Source of the DNA: CAYVTZ01 sp964454685 | GTDB lineage: Bacteria; Bacillota; Clostridia; Christensenellales; Christensenellaceae | Assembly (NCBI GenBank): GCA_964454685.1 | Contig: CAYVTZ010000072.1 | Location: forward strand, 1 to 9,078 | DNA length: 9,078 bases | Reading direction: 5' to 3' | Shown: positions 1-6,131 of the stretch, piece by piece | Numbering within the stretch: position 1 is the first letter of the stretch | Layout of the letters: every line of letters starts with the position of its first letter | Program-made: the position numbers and the translations under genes | The notes under the pieces: generated by a model | The model's input: the letters and a program-made list of their open reading frames with translations, nothing else | Database searches by the model: none | Told to the model about the DNA's origin: nothing

Positions 1-26
1 TCCTACGATAGGAGGCCCTTTTTATT
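1..26 (+). terminator. Right half of a probable intrinsic terminator, cut by the window edge
   Basis: TCCTA (1-5), a CGA loop and TAGGA (9-13) form a perfect short hairpin. The right arm continues as GGCCC (14-18) and is followed at once by five T and ATT (19-26). This is the layout of a plus-strand rho-independent terminator whose left arm starts before base 1. If so, the bases just left of the window should be GGGCC. It would end a plus-strand gene lying to the left, converging on the glycosyltransferase gene. The hairpin and T-run are seen; the rest is inference. Confidence 0.6.
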
Positions 27-74
27 CAATGTCCGTTTTTCGGGAGGCTGTTCAATGCCGACTGCCCCTCTCTT

Positions 75-106
75 AAAAAGCACTTCTTGATCAACGTGCG
101 CTTTAT
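75..106 (-). terminator. Weak candidate terminator after the glycosyltransferase gene
   Basis: Read on the minus strand, AAAGCGCAC is followed by a 12-nt loop and then GTGCTTTTT. The core GCAC/GTGC pairs perfectly. It extends through one mismatch and a G-T pair into three A-T pairs, and ends in a T5 run. It lies about 17 nt past the stop codon of the glycosyltransferase gene, where a terminator is expected. The stem is short and the loop large, so efficiency is doubtful; the stronger hairpin at the window edge might act in both directions instead. Confidence 0.3.
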
Positions 107-122
107 GAAAGTCTACTCTGCG

Positions 123-2489
123 TTAAGTCCGCCTCTCATTCCCCGTACCCTGCGGTCGCTTTAAGGAATTTGTCAAACCTTCTCCCGCACTGTTCGGGTG
201 TACCATCGTCAGCAAAATTGCTCCATCGCGCATGGTCGGGTAAGGATTAATGGAATAATTCTCGTAAATATGCGTCAAATTCTTGCTGTAAAAGGGATCA
301 ACGGGATATTTCTCCTCCCACTTTTGCAGCCAAAGCACCCGCTCCCGATCAAATCGCGCAATCTTCTCCGGTGTCTCCTCATACCCGCGCGAGACCGACT
401 CGTGATGATATAGCTCCGCAAAGGGTGTCCACACGTTGTATTTGCCCAGTTCGCGTATCTTGAGGCACAAATCCACATCGTTATATGCCACGGCAAATGC
501 TTCGTCAAATGCGCCCGCCTGCTCAAACAATGCCTTGCGCACCATCAGGCAAGCTCCCGTCACTGCGCTTACGTCATAGGCAAAAATCAGCCGTCCGAGG
601 CTGCCCACCTCGCTGCGATCGGCAAATTTATGCGAATGCCCCGCAATGCCGCCAATGCGCAGCACTACGCCGCCATGCTGCACCGTGTCGTCGGGGTAGT
701 AAAGCTTCGCACCTACCGCCCCCACTTCGGGCAGCGCCGCATACATCAACATCTGCTCCAGCCAATCCGCGTTGATCGCCGTAATGTCGTTGTTCAAAAA
801 GACCAGATATTCCCCCTGCGCCTGCCGCGCGGCAAAATTATTGATCTTAGCGAAATTAAATTCCTGCTCCCAGCGCAGCACACGCACCTTTGGATGCTTT
901 TCCAAAGATTTGTAATACTCAAATGTCTGTGGCAGCGTACTGTTGTTCTCCGCCACCAAAATTTCCACATCGGGGTAACTGGATTTTTCCAGCGACTTCA
1001 AGCAAGCGGATAACACCTTCACATTATCCTTGTTCGGAATCACGATAGAGATTTTAGGCAACGGCTCCGGTAAGGGAAAGCGCACACGATAATAGTTTGC
1101 CAGCTCCGCATTCTCCACCGTTGCGCGCTGCTTGCGCCGCACAAAGGCTGCTTCCAGCGCCGCTTTTCCTGCCGTTACCGTATATTCCTTTGCCTCCGCG
1201 CTTCCCGCAGTCGATGCGTCGGAGATGCGCCAGTGATACAAAATATCCGCGATATGCCCGATCTTTTGCGCCCGCTCGCTCACCCGCAAAAATAAATCAT
1301 AGTCCTGCGCGCCGTTGAATTGTGCATCAAAATAGCCCACCTCATCCAGCAGACTTTTTTTTATGGTCACAAAATGTGTGATGTAATTAAATGTCTGCAA
1401 CATGTGCGGGCTAAAGTCCGGCTTAAAGAACGGGTCAAAGCGCCTTGTTCCATCCTCCGAAACCTTGTCCTCATCCGAATATACAAAATCGCATCCTTCA
1501 TTGATGCGTACTACATTTTCATATAATGCCTGCGGCGCAAGCAAATCATCATGATCCAGCAGCGCAATGTAGTCGCCTGTCGCCATACGGATCGCCTCGT
1601 TCGAGTTGCCCGCAATGCCCGTGTTCTCCTGCAATTTCCGGTAAACCAGCCGCGCATCCCCATAGCTTGCCGCCACGCCGCCAAGCGTATCCTGCGCGCT
1701 GCCATCCGCGAGGCAAAGCTCCCAGTTTTCATAGCTCTGTGCGCGCACCGAGTCGATCATGTCGCGCAAATATCGCTCCGGCGTATTATATAGCGGCGTT
1801 ACAATGCTGATTTTTGGCGTCGTCGCAAACTGCTGTGCGCGCTGCGCCGCAAGCTCCTCCGGCGTAGGCGTGTTGTGCTTCATCCAGTGCACATACAGTG
1901 CGTCCAGTTGCGTGTATACCTTGCAAGCAATCCTTCCCCCGCCCTGCACATCAAATCCGTGCTTGCGTCCACGTGGATTGTGCAATGCACCCGCACCATG
2001 CACATCCGAGGAAATCTCCATCGTCAGCGGCATGCCCATCACATCCAAAATCGGCTCAAAGTCAAATTCCGTATATCCTTCGTGTACACCGTTGACGCTG
2101 CACTTAGCCAGCAAGTTCCCTTGCGCATCCGAAATGCGCAACGTAAAAATGGCGCGATGCTGCGGATCGGCGGTCAGCACATCCACGCGCCCTACGTTGA
2201 CCGATCCCGGCGTCACACAAAACTGCACATCCTCACGTACCACAAAGCCGCGCAAACTCGCGCTCTTGGGCAAATATGCCTCGTTTGTAATCACATAGTT
2301 GCGCCCGCGCAAATGCGCGATATTGTCACCGTGCTGCATCTTGTCCTGCACACGCCGTACAAATTCGCGCATCCCATAGTCTCGGATGATCTCCTTCATG
2401 CGCCCGAATTTTCGCTTGCGCAGTTTCTTGACCACACGATTCAAATTTCCAATTTTCTTTATGACACTCAATATCCCAGTCCTTCTCAC
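123..2489 (-). CDS. Two-domain family 2 glycosyltransferase
   Basis: This 788-residue protein should transfer sugars from nucleotide-sugar donors at the inner face of the membrane, probably for a cell-wall, capsular or exopolysaccharide. It has a basic N-terminus (1-60), then a stretch of about 66-200 that looks beta-rich and may be an accessory sugar-binding sandwich. The first GT2 domain (about 226-450) begins KISIVTPLYN, with DHDD at 312-315, YSDEDK at 337-342 and QDYD at 395-398. The second (about 479-705) begins KISIVIPNKDN, with NNDI at 566-569 in the DxD position and NDVD at 670-673. Both active sites look intact. No membrane helix is evident. The annotated start is GTG, 15 nt after the dehydrogenase stop. 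A TTG at 2471, with AGAAGG 9 nt upstream, is an equally good or better start and would remove six residues. The last ~30 residues are basic and look unrelated to the family. Two-domain architecture is certain; donor and acceptor are unknown. Confidence 0.93.
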   Translation of the reverse strand: MRRTGILSVIKKIGNLNRVVKKLRKRKFGRMKEIIRDYGMREFVRRVQDKMQHGDNIAHLRGRNYVITNEAYLPKSASLRGFVVREDVQFCVTPGSVNVGRVDVLTADPQHRAIFTLRISDAQGNLLAKCSVNGVHEGYTEFDFEPILDVMGMPLTMEISSDVHGAGALHNPRGRKHGFDVQGGGRIACKVYTQLDALYVHWMKHNTPTPEELAAQRAQQFATTPKISIVTPLYNTPERYLRDMIDSVRAQSYENWELCLADGSAQDTLGGVAASYGDARLVYRKLQENTGIAGNSNEAIRMATGDYIALLDHDDLLAPQALYENVVRINEGCDFVYSDEDKVSEDGTRRFDPFFKPDFSPHMLQTFNYITHFVTIKKSLLDEVGYFDAQFNGAQDYDLFLRVSERAQKIGHIADILYHWRISDASTAGSAEAKEYTVTAGKAALEAAFVRRKQRATVENAELANYYRVRFPLPEPLPKISIVIPNKDNVKVLSACLKSLEKSSYPDVEILVAENNSTLPQTFEYYKSLEKHPKVRVLRWEQEFNFAKINNFAARQAQGEYLVFLNNDITAINADWLEQMLMYAALPEVGAVGAKLYYPDDTVQHGGVVLRIGGIAGHSHKFADRSEVGSLGRLIFAYDVSAVTGACLMVRKALFEQAGAFDEAFAVAYNDVDLCLKIRELGKYNVWTPFAELYHHESVSRGYEETPEKIARFDRERVLWLQKWEEKYPVDPFYSKNLTHIYENYSINPYPTMRDGAILLTMVHPNSAGEGLTNSLKRPQGTGNERRT

Positions 2490-2504
2490 AGACCCTATCC
2501 GGTC

Positions 2505-3581
2505 TTACCCCAGCGATTTATGAAACAACTCCAGTACGTCCTCTTTTGTCATGTTGCGTGGATTGTTGCGGTTGATCGAGCCGGGCGCGGCAATCTGCGT
2601 AAAATATTCCAAATCTTCGCGAGAAAAGCTGCCCACATCCCCCACCAGCTCTTTTAGCGTGGCTGCAAAGGTCGTCACATTCTCAAACCCCAGCAGATGC
2701 ACCATCCAGTCCACCTTCATTTCGCACACCGGATAGGTAAACAGCACATACTGTCCCAAAATCGCCGCACACGCTCTGCCGTGCGGGATATCCCGCTTCA
2801 CCGTCAACGCATAGCTCATGCCATGCACCGCCGAAGTGCGTGAAATGTTGATTACCAGCCCGCCCAATGCCGCGTTCACCAACATCAGCCGCAAATCCTC
2901 CTGCGTGGGCGTTTTCCCCTGTAAAATGGGCAAATACTGCGCAAAATTCGCCAACCCGCGTTCCGCCATCATTTCGCTGGCCATCTCGTCAGACATCAAA
3001 TATCCTTCCACCAGATGCGAAAGCGTGTCCAGCGCCGTATCCTTCAAAATAGAGTGCGGCAGTCCGTTCAGATACTTCGCATCCAGCAGTGCCAGCTTGG
3101 GAATCACCTCCCATGATGCAAACGACTTCTTGGTGTCTCCATAGTTAAGCACCGAAAACGCCGTCACCTCGCTGCCCGTTCCGCAGGTGGTCGGCACCGC
3201 CGCAATGGGCAAAGGCTTGTTTGGGAAGCTACCCGCATATAAGCCTTCATAGTTGAAATCGTTCGCACCCAACACCGCCACCGCCTTGGCAGCGTCCATC
3301 GGGCTTCCGCCGCCGATCGCAATGATGTAATCACAATCCTGCTGTTTGCAAAACGCGCCGATCTCGTCCATGTCCTGCGCCTGCGGATTCGGTGCAATGC
3401 GGTCATACACAGCAAACGCGCGGCTGCCCAGCGCTGCCGTCACATCTTCAAACGCGCCATTCCGATACGCCGATTGTCCCGCAATAATCAGTGGCTTACT
3501 CCCCAGCGCACACAATAGCTGCGCGTGATTCCGCACGCAGTTTTCCTCTTCTATGATTCTTCCCGGAATCCAAAACTCCAT
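2505..3581 (-). CDS. Iron-containing alcohol dehydrogenase, TM0920-like
   Basis: This is a group III (iron-dependent) alcohol dehydrogenase: it interconverts an aldehyde and a primary alcohol or diol with NAD(P)(H) in the cytoplasm. Nucleotide-binding motifs are IGGGSPMDAAKAVA (89-102) and PTTCGTGSEVT (130-140). All four metal ligands of the family are present: D185 and H189 (DTLSH), H253 (VHGMSYAL) and H267 (IPHG), the last two 14 residues apart as in FucO. Its length of 358 residues and its C-terminal motif fit the short subgroup typified by Thermotoga maritima TM0920, often annotated 1,3-propanediol dehydrogenase, rather than FucO (about 382). The ATG start has AAAGGA 7 nt upstream. The glycosyltransferase gene follows 15 nt after its stop, so the two share a transcript. 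fucU lies upstream across a 173-nt gap. A lactaldehyde or propanediol role is suggested only by that neighbour; general aldehyde detoxification fits as well. Family assignment is secure, substrate is not. Confidence 0.93.
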   Translation of the reverse strand: MEFWIPGRIIEEENCVRNHAQLLCALGSKPLIIAGQSAYRNGAFEDVTAALGSRAFAVYDRIAPNPQAQDMDEIGAFCKQQDCDYIIAIGGGSPMDAAKAVAVLGANDFNYEGLYAGSFPNKPLPIAAVPTTCGTGSEVTAFSVLNYGDTKKSFASWEVIPKLALLDAKYLNGLPHSILKDTALDTLSHLVEGYLMSDEMASEMMAERGLANFAQYLPILQGKTPTQEDLRLMLVNAALGGLVINISRTSAVHGMSYALTVKRDIPHGRACAAILGQYVLFTYPVCEMKVDWMVHLLGFENVTTFAATLKELVGDVGSFSREDLEYFTQIAAPGSINRNNPRNMTKEDVLELFHKSLG

Positions 3582-3626
3582 TGCCCTATCCTTTCCGCTC
3601 CAGTCAGGTACTCATCTAAAATTTGG

Positions 3627-3637
3627 TTGACTGTCAA
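3627..3637. promoter_or_regulatory. Perfect 11-bp palindrome upstream of the dehydrogenase gene
   Basis: TTGACTGTCAA is an exact inverted repeat around a central T, 46 nt upstream of the dehydrogenase start codon. On the minus strand it reads TTGACAGTCAA, so it also contains a perfect -35 hexamer, but no convincing -10 lies 16-18 nt downstream (the hexamer there is TGAGTA). It could be a repressor or activator site, or chance. The surrounding gap (3582-3754) holds no gene that I can see. Confidence 0.25.
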
Positions 3638-3709
3638 TCGATCGCTCTGTCGCAAACGAACCGGCAAAGCGTTCTATCCCCTTGCGCAAACGTTAAACTG
3701 GTTTTTCAT

Positions 3710-3734
3710 GCCGTGTTTTCGGGAAAGGCACGGC
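3710..3734 (-). other. Stem-loop between fucU and the dehydrogenase gene
   Basis: GCCGTG (3710-3715) pairs with CACGGC (3729-3734), and up to four more pairs (two G-T, two A-T) can extend the stem inwards, leaving a small loop. It lies 20 nt past the fucU stop. No T-run follows on either strand, so it does not look like an intrinsic terminator. A role in 3'-end protection or processing of a fucU-dehydrogenase mRNA is an inference. Confidence 0.35.
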
Positions 3735-3754
3735 TTCACCGACGGCCCAATCTC

Positions 3755-4192
3755 TTATTTGAAGATCACGCCTTTTTTCAGAATGATATTGCTGTACGCC
3801 TCATGCTCGCTCGTCGCTACCAGCGCAAAGCACTTCTGCGCACGATCGTAAAACGCAAAACGTTCCTCTTTTTCGAATTCCTTATGCGCGTTCGCAAAAT
3901 CATGCTTGCCAATCACCTCTTGATATTTGGTCCATACCGCAGGGTGGCTTCCCTCCGGCGCATCCATCAGCACGCACGGTTTTTCCACAAAGACATCCAG
4001 CGGCATAAACTCCAGCACCGCTTCAAGCAGCACGGGGATCGTGTGCCCGTCCGCACGAATCACGCGCGAATTTGCGCCCATGCCCGCCGCAGGAAAGTTT
4101 ACGTCGCAAAAGCAGATTTCATCGCCATGCCCCATCTCCATCAGAGCCTTCATCAATTCCGGACTAATAATTTCAGGAATATTTCTTAACAT
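3755..4192 (-). CDS. fucU: L-fucose mutarotase, RbsD/FucU family
   Basis: FucU interconverts the alpha and beta anomers of L-fucose (some members also act on other pyranoses), feeding the anomer needed by downstream enzymes in the cytoplasm. The 145-residue length matches the family (about 140). Diagnostic stretches are MGHGDEI with H22 and D24, DVNFPA (30-35), VIRADG (44-49), FAFYDRAQKCFALV (112-125) with Y115, and YSNIILKKGV (133-142) with Y133 and N135. These follow E. coli FucU closely and separate it from the ribose pyranase RbsD, which lacks the FYxRAQ stretch. The residue after D-V is N where E. coli has H, a substitution I would expect to be tolerated. The ATG start has an ideal AAGGAG 8 nt upstream. 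No fucose permease, isomerase, kinase or aldolase is in the window; the only possible partner is the dehydrogenase gene downstream. Family call secure; the natural sugar is inferred. Confidence 0.94.
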   Translation of the reverse strand: MLRNIPEIISPELMKALMEMGHGDEICFCDVNFPAAGMGANSRVIRADGHTIPVLLEAVLEFMPLDVFVEKPCVLMDAPEGSHPAVWTKYQEVIGKHDFANAHKEFEKEERFAFYDRAQKCFALVATSEHEAYSNIILKKGVIFK

Positions 4193-4250
4193 CTCTTCGT
4201 CTCCTTGATTTGATTACGCATGCCCGCGCATATTTCATTTTCTAACCCAT

Positions 4251-4279
4251 ATTGTACCACAAAACAGCGTAATGCAACA
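4251..4279 (-). promoter_or_regulatory. Extended -10 promoter of fucU
   Basis: On the minus strand TACAAT (4251-4256) is preceded by TGG, giving an extended -10 element TGnTACAAT. A weak -35 is present, either TGTTGC with 17-nt spacing (4274-4279) or TTGCAT with 15 (4272-4277). Transcription would start near 4244, leaving a leader of about 50 nt that carries the fucU ribosome binding site. The whole divergent region 4193-4369 is AT-rich compared with the genes and otherwise shows no gene and no clear operator. Confidence 0.6.
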
Positions 4280-4369
4280 CACCGTTTTTTGCTTTTGAAG
4301 TAATCAGTTTCCGCTTTTTTCAACATTTTCAAGTTGCTTCCGTGGTCAATTTATGTCATAGTATAAAGC

Positions 4370-5482
4370 ATGAATAACGAAATCCAACCATCAAAAAATG
4401 CACCTTGCTTCGGTGCAGACGGCAGCTTTCGCATTCTGCAAGTCGCAGATTTACAGGAAGTTCCCCACGTCAGCGCGGATACCCTCGCTCTGCTGGAGGC
4501 AGCACTCGTGCATGCACAGCCTCATCTCGTGGTGTTCACCGGCGATCAGCTCAAAGGATATAGCTGCGCCTACAAGCGCGATCCGGCAGCTGCCGCGCGC
4601 ACCATCCAAACATTGCTTGCGCCGGTCACCACACGCGGCATTCCGTTTGCCGTCACGTTTGGCAACCACGATGCACAGAGCGGGCATACCCGCGATGCGC
4701 TTTTAGAAGTTTATCGCGCACTGCCCGGCTTTGTGCCGCCGGAGTCGCAATTCGATGCCGGAACCTATTGTTTTCCTGTCTATCAGGGCAATGCGCCTGC
4801 GCTGTATTGCTTTCTGATTTATTCACAGAAAAACAAACACGGCGGCGGTTATCACCCCGTGCAGCCCGATCAGCTGGACTGGTTTGCCGCTGTGCGCGCA
4901 CAGCAAGCAGGCATTCCCGCGCTTGTGTTTCAGCACATCCCGGTGCCGGAGGTCTACGAGCTGCTTACAGAGGTTGCGCCGCACACCCGTGGCAGCGTCC
5001 GCGCATACCGCTCACGCAAAGGCAGATTTTTTTGTATCAACGCAGCAAAAGCGACCGGCTTCCTGGGCGAGCCTCCCTCCGTGCCGGACGAAAACTCCGG
5101 AGAGTTTTCCTTGTTGCGGCAAGACGGCAATGTGCTCGGCTTGTTCTTCGGGCACGACCATCACAACAGCGTCTGCGGAAAAATAGGCAATCTCACGTTG
5201 GGCTATTGCCCCAGCGGCGGCTTCAATGAATATGGGCCGAGCGCCCGCCGCGGCACCCGCTTGATCGAATTGCATCAGGACGCTCCCGCCGCTTTCACCA
5301 CACGCGTGCTCACCTACCGCGATCTGGTGCGCAAGCATCCGCGCAACTTGATCAAGAATATTTTTTACAACATCTTTCCTTCCTCGCTGGAGCAGGGATT
5401 GCGCATGATCGCCATTGTGCTGGGTATCACAGGCGCGGCGATCGTCACGCTGATTCTGCTGCTCAATCTGCTCCCCTTGTAA
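4370..5482 (+). CDS. Calcineurin-like metallophosphoesterase with C-terminal membrane anchor
   Basis: This 370-residue protein has the binuclear-metal phosphoesterase fold and should hydrolyse a phosphomonoester or diester. Motifs in order: ILQVADLQ (22-29, D27), VVFTGDQ (54-60, D59), TFGNHD (96-101, N99 and H100), FQHIP (187-191, H189) and GHDHHN (261-266, H262 and H264). The usual first motif DxH is DLQ here, with Q29 in place of a metal-binding histidine; related clostridial and purple-acid-phosphatase-like proteins share this as I recall. The catalytic domain spans about 20-315. A basic stretch (316-345) leads to one hydrophobic helix (about 346-368) ending at the C-terminus. There is no signal peptide, so a tail-anchored protein with its active site in the cytoplasm is the simplest reading. 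ATG is the only in-frame start codon before the first motif, but no good ribosome binding site precedes it. It is transcribed divergently from fucU and converges on zapA. Substrate unknown. Confidence 0.9.
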   Translation: MNNEIQPSKNAPCFGADGSFRILQVADLQEVPHVSADTLALLEAALVHAQPHLVVFTGDQLKGYSCAYKRDPAAAARTIQTLLAPVTTRGIPFAVTFGNHDAQSGHTRDALLEVYRALPGFVPPESQFDAGTYCFPVYQGNAPALYCFLIYSQKNKHGGGYHPVQPDQLDWFAAVRAQQAGIPALVFQHIPVPEVYELLTEVAPHTRGSVRAYRSRKGRFFCINAAKATGFLGEPPSVPDENSGEFSLLRQDGNVLGLFFGHDHHNSVCGKIGNLTLGYCPSGGFNEYGPSARRGTRLIELHQDAPAAFTTRVLTYRDLVRKHPRNLIKNIFYNIFPSSLEQGLRMIAIVLGITGAAIVTLILLLNLLPL

Positions 5483-5494
5483 ACAGTTTGGTAC

Positions 5495-5530
5495 AAAAAA
5501 ACGCCTTGCGCCATTTTCGCAGCGAGGCGT
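5495..5530 (-). terminator. Intrinsic terminator of zapA
   Basis: On the minus strand, just after the zapA stop, ACGCCT and AGGCGT form a perfect 6-bp outer stem (5525-5530 with 5501-5506). Further GC pairs can form inside, around an AAAA-containing loop, and a T7 run (5495-5501) follows. This is a classical rho-independent terminator. It lies 12 nt beyond the end of the converging phosphoesterase gene; on the plus strand no comparable T-run follows the hairpin, so it serves mainly zapA. Confidence 0.85.
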
Positions 5531-5538
5531 CTCTAATA

Positions 5539-5868
5539 CTATTTTCGATTGTTTCCCTGCATGTTCATGCTGCCCTGCCGCTCTTTGGCTCCGGCAACGC
5601 GTTGCATCTGCTCCAGCTCCTTGCGCAGCGTGTCCGCCTCAATGCGCAGCGCCGCGCATTCGTCCTGTGATTTTAAGTAATCATCCGCAAGATTGATGGA
5701 CGTGAGCATCGCAATCTGCACATTGTTCAGACCGTTGTTTTTCAGCTTCACTTCCGTCATCTTCTGATTGACCCGCGAGGCCACACGATGAATATATTCC
5801 GGACTCTCCAAACCACAAATGGTATAGTCTTTTCCGCCGATGCTGACCACTGTCTTGATTTTTTCCAC
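5539..5868 (-). CDS. zapA: Cell division protein ZapA
   Basis: ZapA binds FtsZ and bundles its protofilaments, stabilising the cytoplasmic Z-ring at midcell; it is usually non-essential. The 109-residue protein has the small globular N-terminal domain (about 1-55, with IGGKDYTICGLESPEYIHRVA typical of the family), then a long helix and coiled coil (about 55-93, LADDYLKSQDECAALRIEADTLRKELEQM). The C-terminal tail is short and polar. Length is normal for Gram-positive ZapA. The start is GTG, with GGTGAG 5 nt upstream; the nearby upstream ATG runs straight into a stop. It lies downstream of pheT, as in Bacillus and many clostridia, but here has its own strong promoter in the gap. A terminator follows directly. 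Confidence 0.93.
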   Translation of the reverse strand: MEKIKTVVSIGGKDYTICGLESPEYIHRVASRVNQKMTEVKLKNNGLNNVQIAMLTSINLADDYLKSQDECAALRIEADTLRKELEQMQRVAGAKERQGSMNMQGNNRK

Positions 5869-5888
5869 AGACTCTCACCGTCCTCATT

Positions 5889-6131
5889 TCATGAAGTTTT
5901 CCTTGGAATGCTCTCATTATACCCGATCCGCTCCGGCATTTCAACGGGCAGTTTTTTAAGGGTTACCGCTTCTCTTTGTTTCGCCGCAAATTTCCCTCCA
6001 CACTCACGCGCCAAGCGCTCAAGGCGCTTGACAAGGGGTCGGCCGCCCGCTCTACTGCGCAGCTTTCCCCTATGTCCTGCCAAAATCCCGGTGACAATAG
6101 CGCTGCCGGGAATCCACAGTCCGTGGAGCAC
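5889..6131 (-). CDS. Unrecognised 80-codon open frame between pheT and zapA, doubtful
   Basis: A GTG codon overlaps the pheT stop (TAGTG), with GAGG 5 nt upstream, so translational coupling to pheT is possible. The predicted product is basic (many R and K in residues 20-60), has no signal peptide or clear membrane helix, and matches no family I know. Against it: its 3' end covers the -35 and -10 of the zapA promoter, it holds a perfect hairpin, and it uses AGG, AGA and CGA arginine codons that look rarer in the neighbours. It could be a short coupled peptide, a decayed gene or chance. No function is proposed. Confidence 0.22.
   Translation of the reverse strand: MLHGLWIPGSAIVTGILAGHRGKLRSRAGGRPLVKRLERLARECGGKFAAKQREAVTLKKLPVEMPERIGYNESIPRKTS
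5916..5944 (-). promoter_or_regulatory. Sigma-A type promoter for zapA
   Basis: On the minus strand TTGAAA (5939-5944), a 17-nt spacer and a perfect TATAAT (5916-5921) match the housekeeping consensus in 11 of 12 positions at the ideal spacing. Transcription would start near 5909, about 40 nt before the zapA GTG. zapA can therefore be expressed independently of pheS-pheT, although no terminator is seen after pheT and read-through may add to it. Confidence 0.85.
6012..6030. repeat. Perfect 7-bp inverted repeat in the pheT-zapA gap
   Basis: CAAGCGC (6012-6018) and GCGCTTG (6024-6030) are exact inverse complements around a 5-nt loop, so either strand's RNA would fold into a stable hairpin. No T-run follows on either strand, so it is not an intrinsic terminator. 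It lies about 100 nt past the pheT stop and might stabilise the 3' end of the pheST mRNA, or bind a protein. Function is inference. Confidence 0.4.

Noticed and set aside
1759..2298. Plus-strand open frame of 179 codons
   Set aside because: Antisense to the N-terminal half of the glycosyltransferase, Cys- and Ser-rich mirror translation, no domain and no ribosome binding site.
1875..2657. Plus-strand open frame of 260 codons opposite the glycosyltransferase and dehydrogenase genes
   Set aside because: It lies antisense across two well-recognised genes, its product is rich in H, R, P and S with no family resemblance, and it is explained by the strong codon bias of the minus-strand genes.
3615..3637. 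Promoter for the dehydrogenase based on a perfect TTGACA
   Set aside because: The hexamer 17 nt downstream is TGAGTA, which matches the -10 consensus at only one position.
3651..3692. Direct repeat CGCAAACG (3651-3658 and 3685-3692)
   Set aside because: Two copies of an 8-mer in this base composition are too weak to call a repeat element without further copies.
3674..3709. Possible 11-codon leader peptide after the stem-loop upstream of the dehydrogenase
   Set aside because: No ribosome binding site, no run of regulatory codons and no terminator/antiterminator pair, so nothing supports attenuation.
3623..4189. Plus-strand open frame of 188 codons covering fucU
   Set aside because: Mirror of fucU, which is unambiguous from its motifs; the plus-strand product is rich in R, H and F with no recognisable domain.
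4768..5229. Plus-strand open frame of 153 codons in a second frame inside the phosphoesterase gene
   Set aside because: The arginine- and alanine-rich product is typical of an out-of-frame reading of GC-rich DNA; the catalytic motifs are in the other frame.
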